The notes: generated by a model from the sequence alone, not told the origin. A DNA stretch of 64,000 nt from Mycobacterium gordonae (GCF_017086405.1 NZ_CP070973.1:6356739-6420738), one strand, 5' to 3'. Counted from the stretch's first letter, positions 9,025-17,450 are shown. A program made the numbers and translations.

Positions 9025-10554
9025 ATGGGTTTGGGTGCCGGAGATGTGTTCGCCGGATACACGATTGACCGGTTGTTGGGCGCCGGCGGCATGGGCGAGG
9101 TCTACCTGGTCCGGCATCCACGCTTGCCACGCCGCGAGGCGCTGAAGGTCCTGAACGACGACATCTCTGCCGACGACGCCTATCGTCAGCGCTTCATCCG
9201 AGAGGCGGACCTGGCTGCCGCACTGTGGCATCCGAATATCGTGCGGATCAACGACCGTGGCGAGTTCGACGGGCAACTGTGGATCTCGATGGACTTCGTC
9301 GACGGTACCGACGCCGCGAGCCTGTTGCGCGCCCAGTATCCGGTCGGCATGCCGGCCGATCAGGTAGCCGACATCATCCAGGCGATCGCAGGCGCGCTCG
9401 ACTACGCGCATCACCATCATGACGTGCTACACCGCGATGTCGGTCCGGCGAACATCCTGCTCACCGGTCCGGACACCGGCGAACAACGAGTCCTGTTGAG
9501 CGACTTCGGCATAGCACGCAACATCGGCGACATCGGCGGCCTGACCGCGACCAACATGATGATCGGCACCTTCCCCTACGCAGCGCCTGAGCAATTGACC
9601 GACGAACCCATCGACGGCCGCGCCGATCAGTACGCTCTGGCCGCAACCGCCTACCACCTGCTAACCGGCGCCCCGCTGTTCCCGCACACCAACCCCGCCG
9701 TTGTGATCAGCCGCCACCTCAGCACGCCACCTCCCGCCCTGGCCGACATCCGGCCCACACTCAAGGCCTTCGACCCGGTCTTCGCCATCGCGCTGGCCAA
9801 AGATCCCGCCGATCGATTCATCCGATGCACCGACTTCGCCGATGCCTTCACACGCGCCGTCCACTCGATCGGCCAATCAACAAACTCGGTATGGACCATG
9901 CCCAGACCCATCGCGGTCCGGACACCCAAGCAGCCCGCCCCCGCCGTCCAACCACAACGGCGGAATCGGCAGACCATCGCGGCCGCAGCAACGGTCATCG
10001 CACTCACCGGCATCGCGGCCAGCGGCTACCAGATCGACGACAGGCCTGACGCCGGGCCGCCCGCGGCGTCCCCGGCTTCCACGCAACCTCAGCTGGCAGC
10101 CGAGAATGTGCCACCACCCGCGGCGGCCGCGCAGCCGATGGCGTTGCCGCCGAAGGACACTGCCTCAAGCCCCGTTCCGGCGCCGGCTCCGGCGCCCGCA
10201 GCCACTCCACACCGGACGTCCGTTCCCGCCGCTGCGTCCCCTCCGGCCGCGCCGGCCGCGGCGACTCCGGCTCAGCCGTCACCACCGAAGGCGCCGGCGC
10301 CCCCACCGCAGCGGCCCGCCGACCCGGACCAGGCCTTCGTCAACATGGTGTCCGGCATCCCTGGTCTGACCGTCACCGATCCGGCCGCAGCCGCCGCGAC
10401 CGGCCGCGCCGTGTGCACGAGCCTGCAAAACGGTGGGACGCCCAATGATTCCGTGCAGGCGACGGTGAACGGCAACAACACTGTCACGCCCGCTCAGGCG
10501 GCCGCCGGGGTCAACGCGGCGATCACCGTCTACTGTCCGCAATTTCAGCAATAG
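9025..10554 (+). CDS. Membrane Ser/Thr protein kinase with C-terminal DUF732-like domain and atypical catalytic loop
   Basis: A 509-residue kinase by the chosen ATG, which precedes the usual GDVFAGYTIDRLLG opening; upstream ATGs exist but their codons look non-coding. The Gly-rich loop is GAGGMGEVY and the ATP Lys is K41. The HRD Asp is D138, the DFG motif is 160-162 and YAAPEQL marks the activation-segment end. The catalytic loop reads HRDVGPAN: the Lys nearly always found two residues after the HRD Asp is Gly140. A transmembrane helix follows (TIAAAATVIALTGIAASGY), then a Pro/Ala-rich linker and an extracellular DUF732-like domain with two Cys. Not part of the M. tuberculosis order at this locus. 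Whether it still phosphorylates is open. Confidence 0.88.
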   Translation: MGLGAGDVFAGYTIDRLLGAGGMGEVYLVRHPRLPRREALKVLNDDISADDAYRQRFIREADLAAALWHPNIVRINDRGEFDGQLWISMDFVDGTDAASLLRAQYPVGMPADQVADIIQAIAGALDYAHHHHDVLHRDVGPANILLTGPDTGEQRVLLSDFGIARNIGDIGGLTATNMMIGTFPYAAPEQLTDEPIDGRADQYALAATAYHLLTGAPLFPHTNPAVVISRHLSTPPPALADIRPTLKAFDPVFAIALAKDPADRFIRCTDFADAFTRAVHSIGQSTNSVWTMPRPIAVRTPKQPAPAVQPQRRNRQTIAAAATVIALTGIAASGYQIDDRPDAGPPAASPASTQPQLAAENVPPPAAAAQPMALPPKDTASSPVPAPAPAPAATPHRTSVPAAASPPAAPAAATPAQPSPPKAPAPPPQRPADPDQAFVNMVSGIPGLTVTDPAAAAATGRAVCTSLQNGGTPNDSVQATVNGNNTVTPAQAAAGVNAAITVYCPQFQQ

Positions 10555-10600
10555 CCGGCGCATATCGCTGCCAAGAGCGCCACGCAAGGATGGTCACGAT

Positions 10601-11188
10601 TCATCTGCACGAGGTCAGCGGTCGATCATCGACCTGCCACATGTGGGAGCTGCCATCAAGGACGAACAGGTCCTTGCTATTGCCCGTCCTCTTCGGGTCA
10701 AACACCCGCACCACGTCATAGGGCACGGTCCGGTCGGCGCGGCCGCTCACATAGTCGGGCCGTTGCGCACGCGTGATCTCCACGTCCACCGATAGGTCCC
10801 GGGCGAGCTGTCTCACTTCGTCTGGATTGGCCACCAACGCCGCCTCCCATTTGACCTGGGCCGTGAAGCGTGGCTGAACCTCTTGCTTGCACCGCTCAGT
10901 CGAGGCGATCAGGGCATGGTGCTGATCAGCGACGGCATGCTCGTGAAAGCCTTCGACGATCACCCAGACACCGATGCCGACCGCCAGTGCAGCGCCGATC
11001 ATTCGGCCGGCCACGTTGACCGTGACATAGGTTTCGGATGGCTCGGGGGGAGCCTCGAACTTCCAACCCTCATCCAGGTAGAACGCCTCCCGCGGGTGAA
11101 GCGCCAAATACACCAGCAGCGCAGCGATCACAAACAGCGCCAGTCCGAGGAACAGCACGAAGACTCCCTCCGTTTCACGCCCGATCAC
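10601..11188 (-). CDS. Two-pass membrane protein of unknown function
   Basis: About 195 residues, converging on the kinase gene. A first helix (FVLFLGLALFVIAALLVYLAL) is followed by a conserved-looking cytosolic hairpin AFYLDEGWKFEAPPEPSETYV. A second helix follows (MIGAALAVGIGVWVIVEGF), then an extracellular C-terminal domain of about 110 residues with Cys at both ends. The GWKF...EPSE..V motif resembles the small actinobacterial membrane family DUF6199; I am not certain of that assignment. Start taken as GTG at 11188; a TTG lies one codon upstream. Confidence 0.7.
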   Translation of the reverse strand: MIGRETEGVFVLFLGLALFVIAALLVYLALHPREAFYLDEGWKFEAPPEPSETYVTVNVAGRMIGAALAVGIGVWVIVEGFHEHAVADQHHALIASTERCKQEVQPRFTAQVKWEAALVANPDEVRQLARDLSVDVEITRAQRPDYVSGRADRTVPYDVVRVFDPKRTGNSKDLFVLDGSSHMWQVDDRPLTSCR

Positions 11189-11293
11189 CAAGCGATCCGA
11201 TTCGCCACCCGCGCGGCGATATGACGTTGATAGGCGCCCCGGACCGCGATTTCAAGTCAGGTGCAGAGTGTGACCGTGCCGGCGAGACCGGAT

Positions 11294-12562
11294 CTAGAGG
11301 TTGATGTTCCCTTCGGCGGCTCGCTGTCCGATATCGGTGCGGAAGTGCCCGCCGGGCAATCGAATCGAGCCGAGGATTCCGTACGCGCGGGCACGCGCCT
11401 CGGCCAGGTCGACACCGGTGCCGACCACCGACAGCACCCGGCCGCCGGAGGAGACAATCGCGCCGTCGCCGCGGCGTGCGGTGCCGGCGTGCAGGACGCC
11501 GTCGGCTTCCGAGCCGACGATGACATCGCCGACCCGCGGCCGCCCGGGATAGTTCTCCGCGGCCAACACCACCGTCACGGCAGCACCGTCACGCCACCGC
11601 AATGGCTCGAAGTCAGCCAGCCTTCCGCTGCCGGCTGCATACAGTAACTGGCCCAGCGGCGACTCCAGGAGTGCCAGAACCGCCTGCGTCTCCGGATCAC
11701 CGAAGCGACAGTTGAACTCGACCACGGCCGGGCCGGTGGAGGTGATCGCCAGGCCGGCGTACAGCAAGCCGTTGAACGGGCTACCGCGCCGAACGAGCTC
11801 GGCCGCGACGGGTTCGACCACCTGGTTGACAATCTCGCGGTAGACGGCTTCGGGCAGCCACGACAGCGGCGCATATGCCCCCATGCCGCCGGTGTTGGGG
11901 CCGGCATCACCGTCACCGACCCGTTTGAAGTCCTGCGCGGGCAGCAACGGCACCACCGTCGCGCCGTCGAGCACGCAGAACAAGGAGACCTCGGGCCCGT
12001 CCAGAAAAGACTCGAGCAGCACAGGATGACCCGACTCGAGCAGGCTGGCGGCGTGAGCGCGAGCAGCCTCGCGGTCAGCGGTGACCACCACGCCTTTTCC
12101 GGCGGCCAGCGAGTCGTCCTTGACCACCCAGGCGGGGTTACCGGCCGGTGGCCCGAAGCGTCCGAGCGCGGCGTCCAAATGTGCCGGGTTGTCGACGATT
12201 TCACTGGCAGCGGTCCGCACTCCGGCCGCGGCCATGACTTCTTTGGCGAAGGCTTTGGAGCCCTCGATCCGCGCCGCGTCCCGGCCGGGTCCGAAACAGA
12301 CGATGCCGGCGGCGCGCAGGGCGTCGGCCACCCCGAGAACCAGCGGCACCTCGGGACCGATGACGACGAGGTCGGCCTCGACCTTGCGCGCCAGGGCCAC
12401 GACCTGGTCAGCGGAGGTGATATCGACGTCGTGCTGCTCGGCCAGCCGGGCGGTGCCGGCGTTGCCGGGCGCGATGACCAAACCCGTGACCTGCGGGTCT
12501 CTGCTGAGCGCCAGCAGCAGGGCATGTTCACGGGCACCGGAGCCGATCACCAGGACGCGCAC
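11294..12562 (-). CDS. purD: Phosphoribosylamine-glycine ligase (GAR synthetase)
   Basis: PurD joins phosphoribosylamine and glycine with ATP to form GAR, step two of purine synthesis. The 422 residues have the expected N-domain (VIGSGAREHALLLAL), the ATP-grasp region with VVKDDSLAAGKGVVV, and the signature CRFGDPETQAVL. The length equals the M. tuberculosis protein. In M. tuberculosis it sits next to Rv0771; here the two PTPS-like genes intervene. Downstream gap to the membrane-protein gene is about 105 bases. Confidence 0.97.
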   Translation of the reverse strand: MRVLVIGSGAREHALLLALSRDPQVTGLVIAPGNAGTARLAEQHDVDITSADQVVALARKVEADLVVIGPEVPLVLGVADALRAAGIVCFGPGRDAARIEGSKAFAKEVMAAAGVRTAASEIVDNPAHLDAALGRFGPPAGNPAWVVKDDSLAAGKGVVVTADREAARAHAASLLESGHPVLLESFLDGPEVSLFCVLDGATVVPLLPAQDFKRVGDGDAGPNTGGMGAYAPLSWLPEAVYREIVNQVVEPVAAELVRRGSPFNGLLYAGLAITSTGPAVVEFNCRFGDPETQAVLALLESPLGQLLYAAGSGRLADFEPLRWRDGAAVTVVLAAENYPGRPRVGDVIVGSEADGVLHAGTARRGDGAIVSSGGRVLSVVGTGVDLAEARARAYGILGSIRLPGGHFRTDIGQRAAEGNINL

Positions 12563-12668
12563 GACAGGTCACACTAGCGGCATCACGGCAACAACGGGTT
12601 TCGCAGGTTGTCCTAGTGCACTGCGAAGCGGGCCGGCGACCGGCGCAATGTCCGGCCGCACACCGGGC

Positions 12669-13160
12669 CTACCCGCCGCAGTAGGTGGCCTCGACGGTTT
12701 GTTCACCGAGCACCTTCATCTCGGCGATCCGAAGTTGGTCGGCCAACCCGTTGACATTGATGGTCGATTGCAGGCGGTCATAGAAATGCCGAACCAACGC
12801 CTCGAAAGTGGGTGAGAAGTCCACGGTGCACAATTTGAGTCCACCTTTTTTGGCCACCGCGGCGATATCGTCGTACAGCGGGTCGCTCCTATCGACCACG
12901 AACGCGTGATCCACCTCGTCGAGTATCGGCCGAAATGCATTTTCCAGCAGGTCGGTGTCGAGCAGGAAGTACTGCTCGTCCAGCGCGTCACCGACAAGGG
13001 TTACCGAGACGAATATGGTGTGGCCGTGCAGATTCGCGCACTTGTTCGCAATCAGGTCCGGTGTGTAGAGCTCACTGCCACCGCGACTGGTGCGCATATC
13101 GTGCGTCCAAGTACGATGTCCCATCTCCAGCCGGATGGTTTGTTTGATGGTGTAGGGCAT
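12669..13160 (-). CDS. PTPS/QueD-fold pterin enzyme, canonical Cys-type motif
   Basis: A 163-residue member of the 6-pyruvoyl-tetrahydropterin synthase / 6-carboxy-tetrahydropterin synthase (QueD) superfamily. Zinc ligands are His15 (EMGHR), His45 and His47 (LHGH). The catalytic Cys is Cys41 in the CxxxHGH arrangement seen in QueD; Asp84-His85 (EVDHAF) and Glu153 near the C-terminus complete a plausible active site. A strong ribosome-binding sequence (GAAGGGG) precedes the ATG, ruling out the upstream start. It follows a paralogue by 16 bases in the same operon. No other queuosine or folate gene lies nearby, so the substrate is unknown; QueD-like chemistry is only a guess. Confidence 0.88.
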   Translation of the reverse strand: MPYTIKQTIRLEMGHRTWTHDMRTSRGGSELYTPDLIANKCANLHGHTIFVSVTLVGDALDEQYFLLDTDLLENAFRPILDEVDHAFVVDRSDPLYDDIAAVAKKGGLKLCTVDFSPTFEALVRHFYDRLQSTINVNGLADQLRIAEMKVLGEQTVEATYCGG

Positions 13161-13176
13161 GTTTCCCCTTCGTCCA

Positions 13177-13617
13177 CTAGTCGAGCCCGTAACTGGCATT
13201 AAGTGTCGAAGCGCAGCGGAGTTCTGCGCGTCTGAGCGCGCAACCGTCGAGTTGCAGTTTGCCGCTTATTCGCTCGTAGATATGTTGCACGAGGCCTTCG
13301 ATAGTTGGATTGAAATCGACCTGGTAAATCTTGTCCTCGATATGCGCCAGTTCGCAGACTTTGACGAACTCATCGAATATGGGGTCCTTGTCCCAGATGA
13401 TGAAAGAGTGGTCCAAATCATCGATGACCGGTTTGACGATGACGGCCAAGTCATTGGTGTCGAAGACGGTTTTCATACCGTTCAACTCACCTTTGAACTC
13501 TAATACCAGCTTCAGTTGCCAAGTATGACCATGGATCGTCTCTTCTTTTTTATAGTCGAATCCCAACGATCGATGACCCGCATCGAATCGAAAAGTCTTT
13601 TCGATCGTATGACCCAC
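13177..13617 (-). CDS. Divergent PTPS-fold paralogue lacking the catalytic Cys (E-x2-HGH motif)
   Basis: A 146-residue protein starting at a GTG with GGAG seven bases upstream. Zinc ligands His15 (DAGHR), His29 and His31 (IHGH) are kept, as is Asp69-His70 (DDLDHSF). The catalytic Cys of QueD/PTPS is replaced by Glu: EETIHGH gives the E-x2-HGH motif known from the PTPS-III group, which makes the folate precursor 6-hydroxymethyl-dihydropterin. However, the C-terminal pterin-anchoring Glu is Ala136 (RCASTLNASY), so ordinary pterin binding is doubtful. First gene of the pair; base composition is visibly less GC-rich than the flanking purine genes, suggesting transfer. It may be a partner subunit of its neighbour. 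Confidence 0.85.
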   Translation of the reverse strand: MGHTIEKTFRFDAGHRSLGFDYKKEETIHGHTWQLKLVLEFKGELNGMKTVFDTNDLAVIVKPVIDDLDHSFIIWDKDPIFDEFVKVCELAHIEDKIYQVDFNPTIEGLVQHIYERISGKLQLDGCALRRAELRCASTLNASYGLD

Positions 13618-13761
13618 TGAGGTCTCCACTTCCTGAGCTTCACAGCAATCTGCTGCCTGCCTCGCCCTGTGCAAGCTAAAGGCAGCCGCGGACGCAGGAC
13701 GAGTGAAGTGTCAGGAAGCGGTCAATTCGTGGGTGGCAACCCGCCCTGTCCGACGGCGAGC

Positions 13762-14193
13762 TCAGGCCCCGCCCGAGTTCATCTTGAGCGCGCGCTCGAC
13801 ATTGGCTTTCTTGTCTTCTTCCGCGCCCTTCGCCGCCGCCTTCTTGCGCCTGGCTACCACGGTGTCGACTGCGCCGTTGAGCGCCGACCCCAGCGGGAAG
13901 CCCAGGTAGTGGGTAAGAAACAGAGCCATTTCCTTCAGCTCGGTCTCGCTCAGTTCCCCGTTCAGCAGCGCTGCATTGATCTGGATCTCGGCCAGATCGC
14001 GATTCCCGACGGCGGTCACCGCGGTGAGCGTCATGATGCGCTTGTCCCGCATCGACAGCCCCGGTCGCGTCCAGATTGAACCGAACAGGTGGTCGACGGT
14101 CAGGTCGAAGTAGGGGTCGCCCTCGATATTGGGCATCTCCCAGCCGTAGACCTCGTTCATCTTCTCCAGGCCCTTGCGGCGCAGTTCGTCCAT
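13762..14193 (-). CDS. Carboxymuconolactone decarboxylase (AhpD-like) family protein, Rv0771-like
   Basis: A 143-residue all-helical protein of the CMD/AhpD superfamily. The domain spans VDHLFGSIWTRPGLSMRDKRIMTL to the EIQINAALLNGELSETE and FLTHYLGFP blocks, which hold the conserved Glu and His. It lacks the CxxC of peroxidase-type AhpD, so it is closer to the decarboxylase/lactonase branch. Its ATG overlaps the upstream stop by one base (TGATG). It is the last gene of an oxidoreductase run with the Rv0770-, Rv0769- and aldA-like genes. The C-terminus is Lys/Ala-rich. Reaction unknown. Confidence 0.88.
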   Translation of the reverse strand: MDELRRKGLEKMNEVYGWEMPNIEGDPYFDLTVDHLFGSIWTRPGLSMRDKRIMTLTAVTAVGNRDLAEIQINAALLNGELSETELKEMALFLTHYLGFPLGSALNGAVDTVVARRKKAAAKGAEEDKKANVERALKMNSGGA

Positions 14194-15050
14194 CACGCGT
14201 CTTTCTCTGTATGCGGCACCCCGAGGCCCGGCGCCAGCCATTCGAGAGCCAGCTTAGCCAGCGGCAGGTCGACCGAGACCGATTCGGCAAGGGCCAGGGC
14301 CAGACCCAGATCCTTCTCGCCGAGACCACGGGTATGGGTAAACCCGTCGTAGAGGAAGTGGCCCGGCTCAAGATCTTTCGTGTCGTCGCGGAACATGATC
14401 GACCCGGCTCCGCCGGTCAGTTTATCCGTGTGACGCACCACGTTGCCGAGGTCCTGCAGGTTCAGGCCGGCAGCCTCAGCCAGCTTCCATGCCTCTCCCA
14501 CCGCCGCGTATGTCGTGAAGGTGAGCATGTTGCGAGCCAACTTCATCCGCGTGCCCGCGCCGGGCGGCCCCGCGTGCACCACCAGCTCCGCCCAATGCTC
14601 GAACGGCTCTTTCACGCGGGCGAACACCTCATCGCTCGCCCCGACCATGGTCGCCAACTGACCGAAACGCGCGGCGCGACCACCACCACTGACCGGCGCA
14701 TCGATGACGTAAACGCCCTGCGTATTCAGCTCACCCGCCAACTCTTCGGCGGTGGTGTCGCTGATCGTCGAGTGGATCGCGACCACGGTGCCGGGTTTTG
14801 CGGTCGTTGCCAGTGCATGCACCACGTCCCGCACCTGCTCGTCGTTGAGCACGGTCACGCTGATAATGTCGGCGGACGCGACGTCGGCCACGCTATCGGC
14901 GAGGCGGGCGCCTCGGTCAGCGAACGGCGCCATCGCTTCGGCCCGAACGTCGTAAACCGTCAGGCCGCCCGGCCATTCGGACATCTTCTTGGCCATCGGG
15001 GCGCCCATATTGCCCAACCCGATGTATCCCAGTTTCGGCGCGTCAGACAC
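14193..15050 (-). CDS. NAD-binding beta-hydroxyacid dehydrogenase (3-hydroxyisobutyrate dehydrogenase family), Rv0770-like
   Basis: A 285-residue dehydrogenase. The dinucleotide-binding GYIGLGNMGAPMA is followed by the substrate signature DAPVSGGGRAA and the catalytic-Lys block RMKLARNML. Family members oxidise 3-hydroxyisobutyrate, tartronate semialdehyde or similar beta-hydroxyacids with NAD(P). The GTG at 15050 is chosen because AGGAGG lies about ten bases before it; a GTG at 15059 sits on top of that ribosome-binding sequence. The start region is duplicated exactly 55 bases upstream, giving a short leader frame. Acts with the neighbouring SDR and aldehyde dehydrogenase in an unidentified oxidative route. 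Confidence 0.9.
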   Translation of the reverse strand: MSDAPKLGYIGLGNMGAPMAKKMSEWPGGLTVYDVRAEAMAPFADRGARLADSVADVASADIISVTVLNDEQVRDVVHALATTAKPGTVVAIHSTISDTTAEELAGELNTQGVYVIDAPVSGGGRAARFGQLATMVGASDEVFARVKEPFEHWAELVVHAGPPGAGTRMKLARNMLTFTTYAAVGEAWKLAEAAGLNLQDLGNVVRHTDKLTGGAGSIMFRDDTKDLEPGHFLYDGFTHTRGLGEKDLGLALALAESVSVDLPLAKLALEWLAPGLGVPHTEKDA

Positions 15051-15145
15051 TGGCGCCACTCCTCCTCATCGCTCCGCTCTGCATCGTCGTCGGCGCGTCA
15101 GACACTGGCGCCACTCCTCCTCATCGCTCCGCTCTGCATCGTCGT
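15036..15145. repeat. Exact 55-bp tandem duplication covering a gene start
   Basis: Two identical 55-base copies (15036-15090 and 15091-15145) followed by eight bases of a third. Each copy contains the AGGAGG ribosome-binding sequence, the GTG start and the first five codons of the Rv0770-like gene. Because 55 is not a multiple of three, the upstream copy is out of frame with the gene. Confidence 0.97.
15043..15105 (-). other. Possible 20-codon leader peptide overlapping the dehydrogenase start
   Basis: The upstream copy of the duplicated start (GTG at 15105, with its own AGGAGG) opens a frame of 20 codons. It begins VSDAPTTMQSG, and its TGA falls five bases after the first base of the true start codon. 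Ribosomes finishing the leader would end on the real start, so translation could be coupled. It is seen directly in the sequence; that it is translated is inference. Confidence 0.5.
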
Positions 15146-15155
15146 CGGCGCGTGG

Positions 15156-15905
15156 TCACGACCGGATGATCTGTCCGCCGTCGACGTTGAAGATCTGCCC
15201 GGTGATCCAACGGGCCTGATCGCTCAACAAGAACAGACACATGCCCACCAGATCGTCCGGGGTTCCCATGCGCGACAACGGAAGTCCCTTGACGATGTCG
15301 TCGACGATCTGCTTGGGCGTGGTGGTCCGGTTGGCCTCGGTGTCGATGGGGCCGGGTGCGATGGCGTTGATCCGGATGTTCTGGCCGCCCAGCTCCCGCG
15401 AAAGTTGTTGGGTGAGGCCGTTGATGCCGACCTTGGCCAGGCCGTAGAAGTTGGCGTACAGCCACGCCGCGGTGGACGACTGATTGACGATTGCCCCGCC
15501 GCCACGCTTGGCCATCTTCTTGTAGACCGCGCGGGTGCACCACAGGGCGCCGTCGAGGTTCACGCTCATGAACCGCTTGTAATACTCCGGGTCGACGGTG
15601 AGCAGGAAATCCAGCTTCATGCCGCCGAAGATCGCGGCGTTGTTGACCAGGTAGTCGATCCCGCCGAACTCGGCCAGGGTCCGATCGGCCATCGCCTTGG
15701 CCGATGCCGGGTCGGACACGTCCACCGGAACGCTGATAGCGGTTCCGCCGTCGGCGACAATCTGTTTGGCCACCCCCTCTGCCGCCTCGGCGTTGATGTC
15801 GGCCACCACCACAGCCGCACCCTCCCGGGCCAGCGCCTCGACGTACGCCTGGCCGATACCGCCACCGGACCCGGTGACGATGGCTACCTTGTTCTCGAAC
15901 TGCAC
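15156..15905 (-). CDS. Short-chain dehydrogenase/reductase, Rv0769-like
   Basis: A 249-residue classical SDR: cofactor motif TGSGGGIG, NNAA in LVNNAAIFGG, catalytic Ser in NQSSTAA, and Tyr-x3-Lys as YGLAK. The C-terminal GQIFNVDGGQIIRS is typical. GTG start with a GGAG-type site upstream; the long frame upstream of it lies inside the aldehyde dehydrogenase and is not coding. It is between the aldehyde dehydrogenase and the beta-hydroxyacid dehydrogenase, all on one strand with short gaps. Substrate unknown; probably an alcohol/ketone step in the same route. Confidence 0.93.
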   Translation of the reverse strand: MQFENKVAIVTGSGGGIGQAYVEALAREGAAVVVADINAEAAEGVAKQIVADGGTAISVPVDVSDPASAKAMADRTLAEFGGIDYLVNNAAIFGGMKLDFLLTVDPEYYKRFMSVNLDGALWCTRAVYKKMAKRGGGAIVNQSSTAAWLYANFYGLAKVGINGLTQQLSRELGGQNIRINAIAPGPIDTEANRTTTPKQIVDDIVKGLPLSRMGTPDDLVGMCLFLLSDQARWITGQIFNVDGGQIIRS

Positions 15906-15927
15906 GCTGCGCTCCTCTACTCCACTT

Positions 15928-17397
15928 TCAAATGGCCATAGTCGCAATGGTTTTGATTTCCAAGTATTCTTCGAAGCCGGCCACGCCCATCTCGCGGCCG
16001 TTACCGGACTGCTTGTATCCGCCGAACGGCGCATCCGCGGAGTACCAGACTCCACCGTTGATGTTGACGGTGCCCACCCGCATCCGCGCGGCGAAGCGGG
16101 CGGCCCGGTCTTGGTCCGCACTGAACACGGTGCCCGACAAGCCATATGATGAGTCGTTGGCGATCCGCAGCGCGTCCTCGTCGCCGTCATGGGCGATCAC
16201 CGTGAGCACCGGCCCGAAAATCTCCTCCCGGGCGACGCGGGCATCGTTACCCAGACCGGCGATCACGGTGGGTTCGATGAAATAGCCGACATCTCTTCCC
16301 GCCGGGCGACCGCCGCCACAGGCGAAGGTGCCGCCTTCGGCGATCGCCGAATCGAGGTAGCTTTGCACACGGTCGCGCTGGCGCGCCGAAATCAAAGGGC
16401 CGCAGACGGTTCCGGGGTCGTCGGGGTCACCCGGCCTGATCCCGGACATGGTTCCCGCCGCAGCAGCGACGGCGTCGTCGTACTGCGCCCGCGGCACCAC
16501 CAGACGCGTGGTGATCGCACAGCCTTGCCCGGCATGCATGGATGCGGTGAACCCCGCCATCGCGCACGCGGCGGCCATATCCGCGTCGTCGAGTACGACG
16601 AACGCCGACTTTCCGCCCAGCTCCAGGAACACCTTCTTGATGGTGGCCGCCGAATCGCTCATCACGTTGCGGCCGGTGGCGGTAGATCCGGTGAACGAAA
16701 TCATGTCCACCCGAGGGTCTTTAGCGAGCAAGGCGCCCACGCTGTGATCGCTGGAGGTAACGATGTTCACCACACCCGGCGGGATGTCGGTGTGCTCGGC
16801 AATGAGTTCTCCGAGCACCGCTGCGCACCATGGCGTGTCGGGTGCGGGCTTGAGCACCATGGTGTTGCCGGCCGCCAAGGCGGGACCCAGCTTGGCGAGG
16901 TTGATCTGGTGCGGGAAGTTCCACGGGGTGATAGCGCCGACGACACCGACCGCTTCACGGGCGATGGTGCGCCGGGTCGGGATGCCCATCGGCGACGCCT
17001 GGCCCAGATCCTGGTTCCACACGTAACTTTCGGCGGTGTCCGCCGCGAACGCCAGATCGTTGACCGGTCCTTCCAGCTGAGCCATCGAGGTCAGCATCCG
17101 CGGCGCTCCGACTTCGGCGATGGTGAGTTCTCGTAGTTCTTCGGTGTGCTTCTGCATCCCCTCGCGCAGCTGTCGGATGCACCGAACGCGCAATTCGGTG
17201 TTGCGCGACCAGTCGGTGTCGTCGAACGCACGGCGCGCCGCCTGGATGGCGCGGCCCATGTCGTGCGCATCGGCGTCGGCCGCGACGCCCAGCACCTCCT
17301 CCGTGGCCGGGTTCGCCGTCGGGAAGGTGCCTGCCGCGCCCTCCGAGAACGTTCCGTCGATGAACAGAGCACTCACGCCGTCGGCCAACAGGGCCAT
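15928..17397 (-). CDS. aldA: NAD-dependent aldehyde dehydrogenase, Rv0768-like
   Basis: A 489-residue aldehyde dehydrogenase. The catalytic Cys is in HAGQGCAITTR, the general-base Glu in FLELGGKSAF, and the NAD-binding ITPWNFPHQINLAK and FTGST blocks are intact. It oxidises an aldehyde to an acid in the cytosol. First gene of the minus-strand run aldA, SDR, beta-hydroxyacid dehydrogenase, CMD protein. It is divergent from a TetR gene; one of two matching palindromes (17451-17464) lies 54 bases before its start, so that TetR protein probably controls it. Natural aldehyde unknown. Confidence 0.94.
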   Translation of the reverse strand: MALLADGVSALFIDGTFSEGAAGTFPTANPATEEVLGVAADADAHDMGRAIQAARRAFDDTDWSRNTELRVRCIRQLREGMQKHTEELRELTIAEVGAPRMLTSMAQLEGPVNDLAFAADTAESYVWNQDLGQASPMGIPTRRTIAREAVGVVGAITPWNFPHQINLAKLGPALAAGNTMVLKPAPDTPWCAAVLGELIAEHTDIPPGVVNIVTSSDHSVGALLAKDPRVDMISFTGSTATGRNVMSDSAATIKKVFLELGGKSAFVVLDDADMAAACAMAGFTASMHAGQGCAITTRLVVPRAQYDDAVAAAAGTMSGIRPGDPDDPGTVCGPLISARQRDRVQSYLDSAIAEGGTFACGGGRPAGRDVGYFIEPTVIAGLGNDARVAREEIFGPVLTVIAHDGDEDALRIANDSSYGLSGTVFSADQDRAARFAARMRVGTVNINGGVWYSADAPFGGYKQSGNGREMGVAGFEEYLEIKTIATMAI

Positions 17398-17450
17398 CTA
17401 ACACTCCCACCAGGTGCGCTCAGCCGTCCGAAGCTGACGACCAAGCCGAA

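Noticed and set aside
15036..15153. Repeat as a CRISPR or mobile-element footprint
   Set aside because: Two direct copies without spacers; it is a simple tandem duplication of a gene start.
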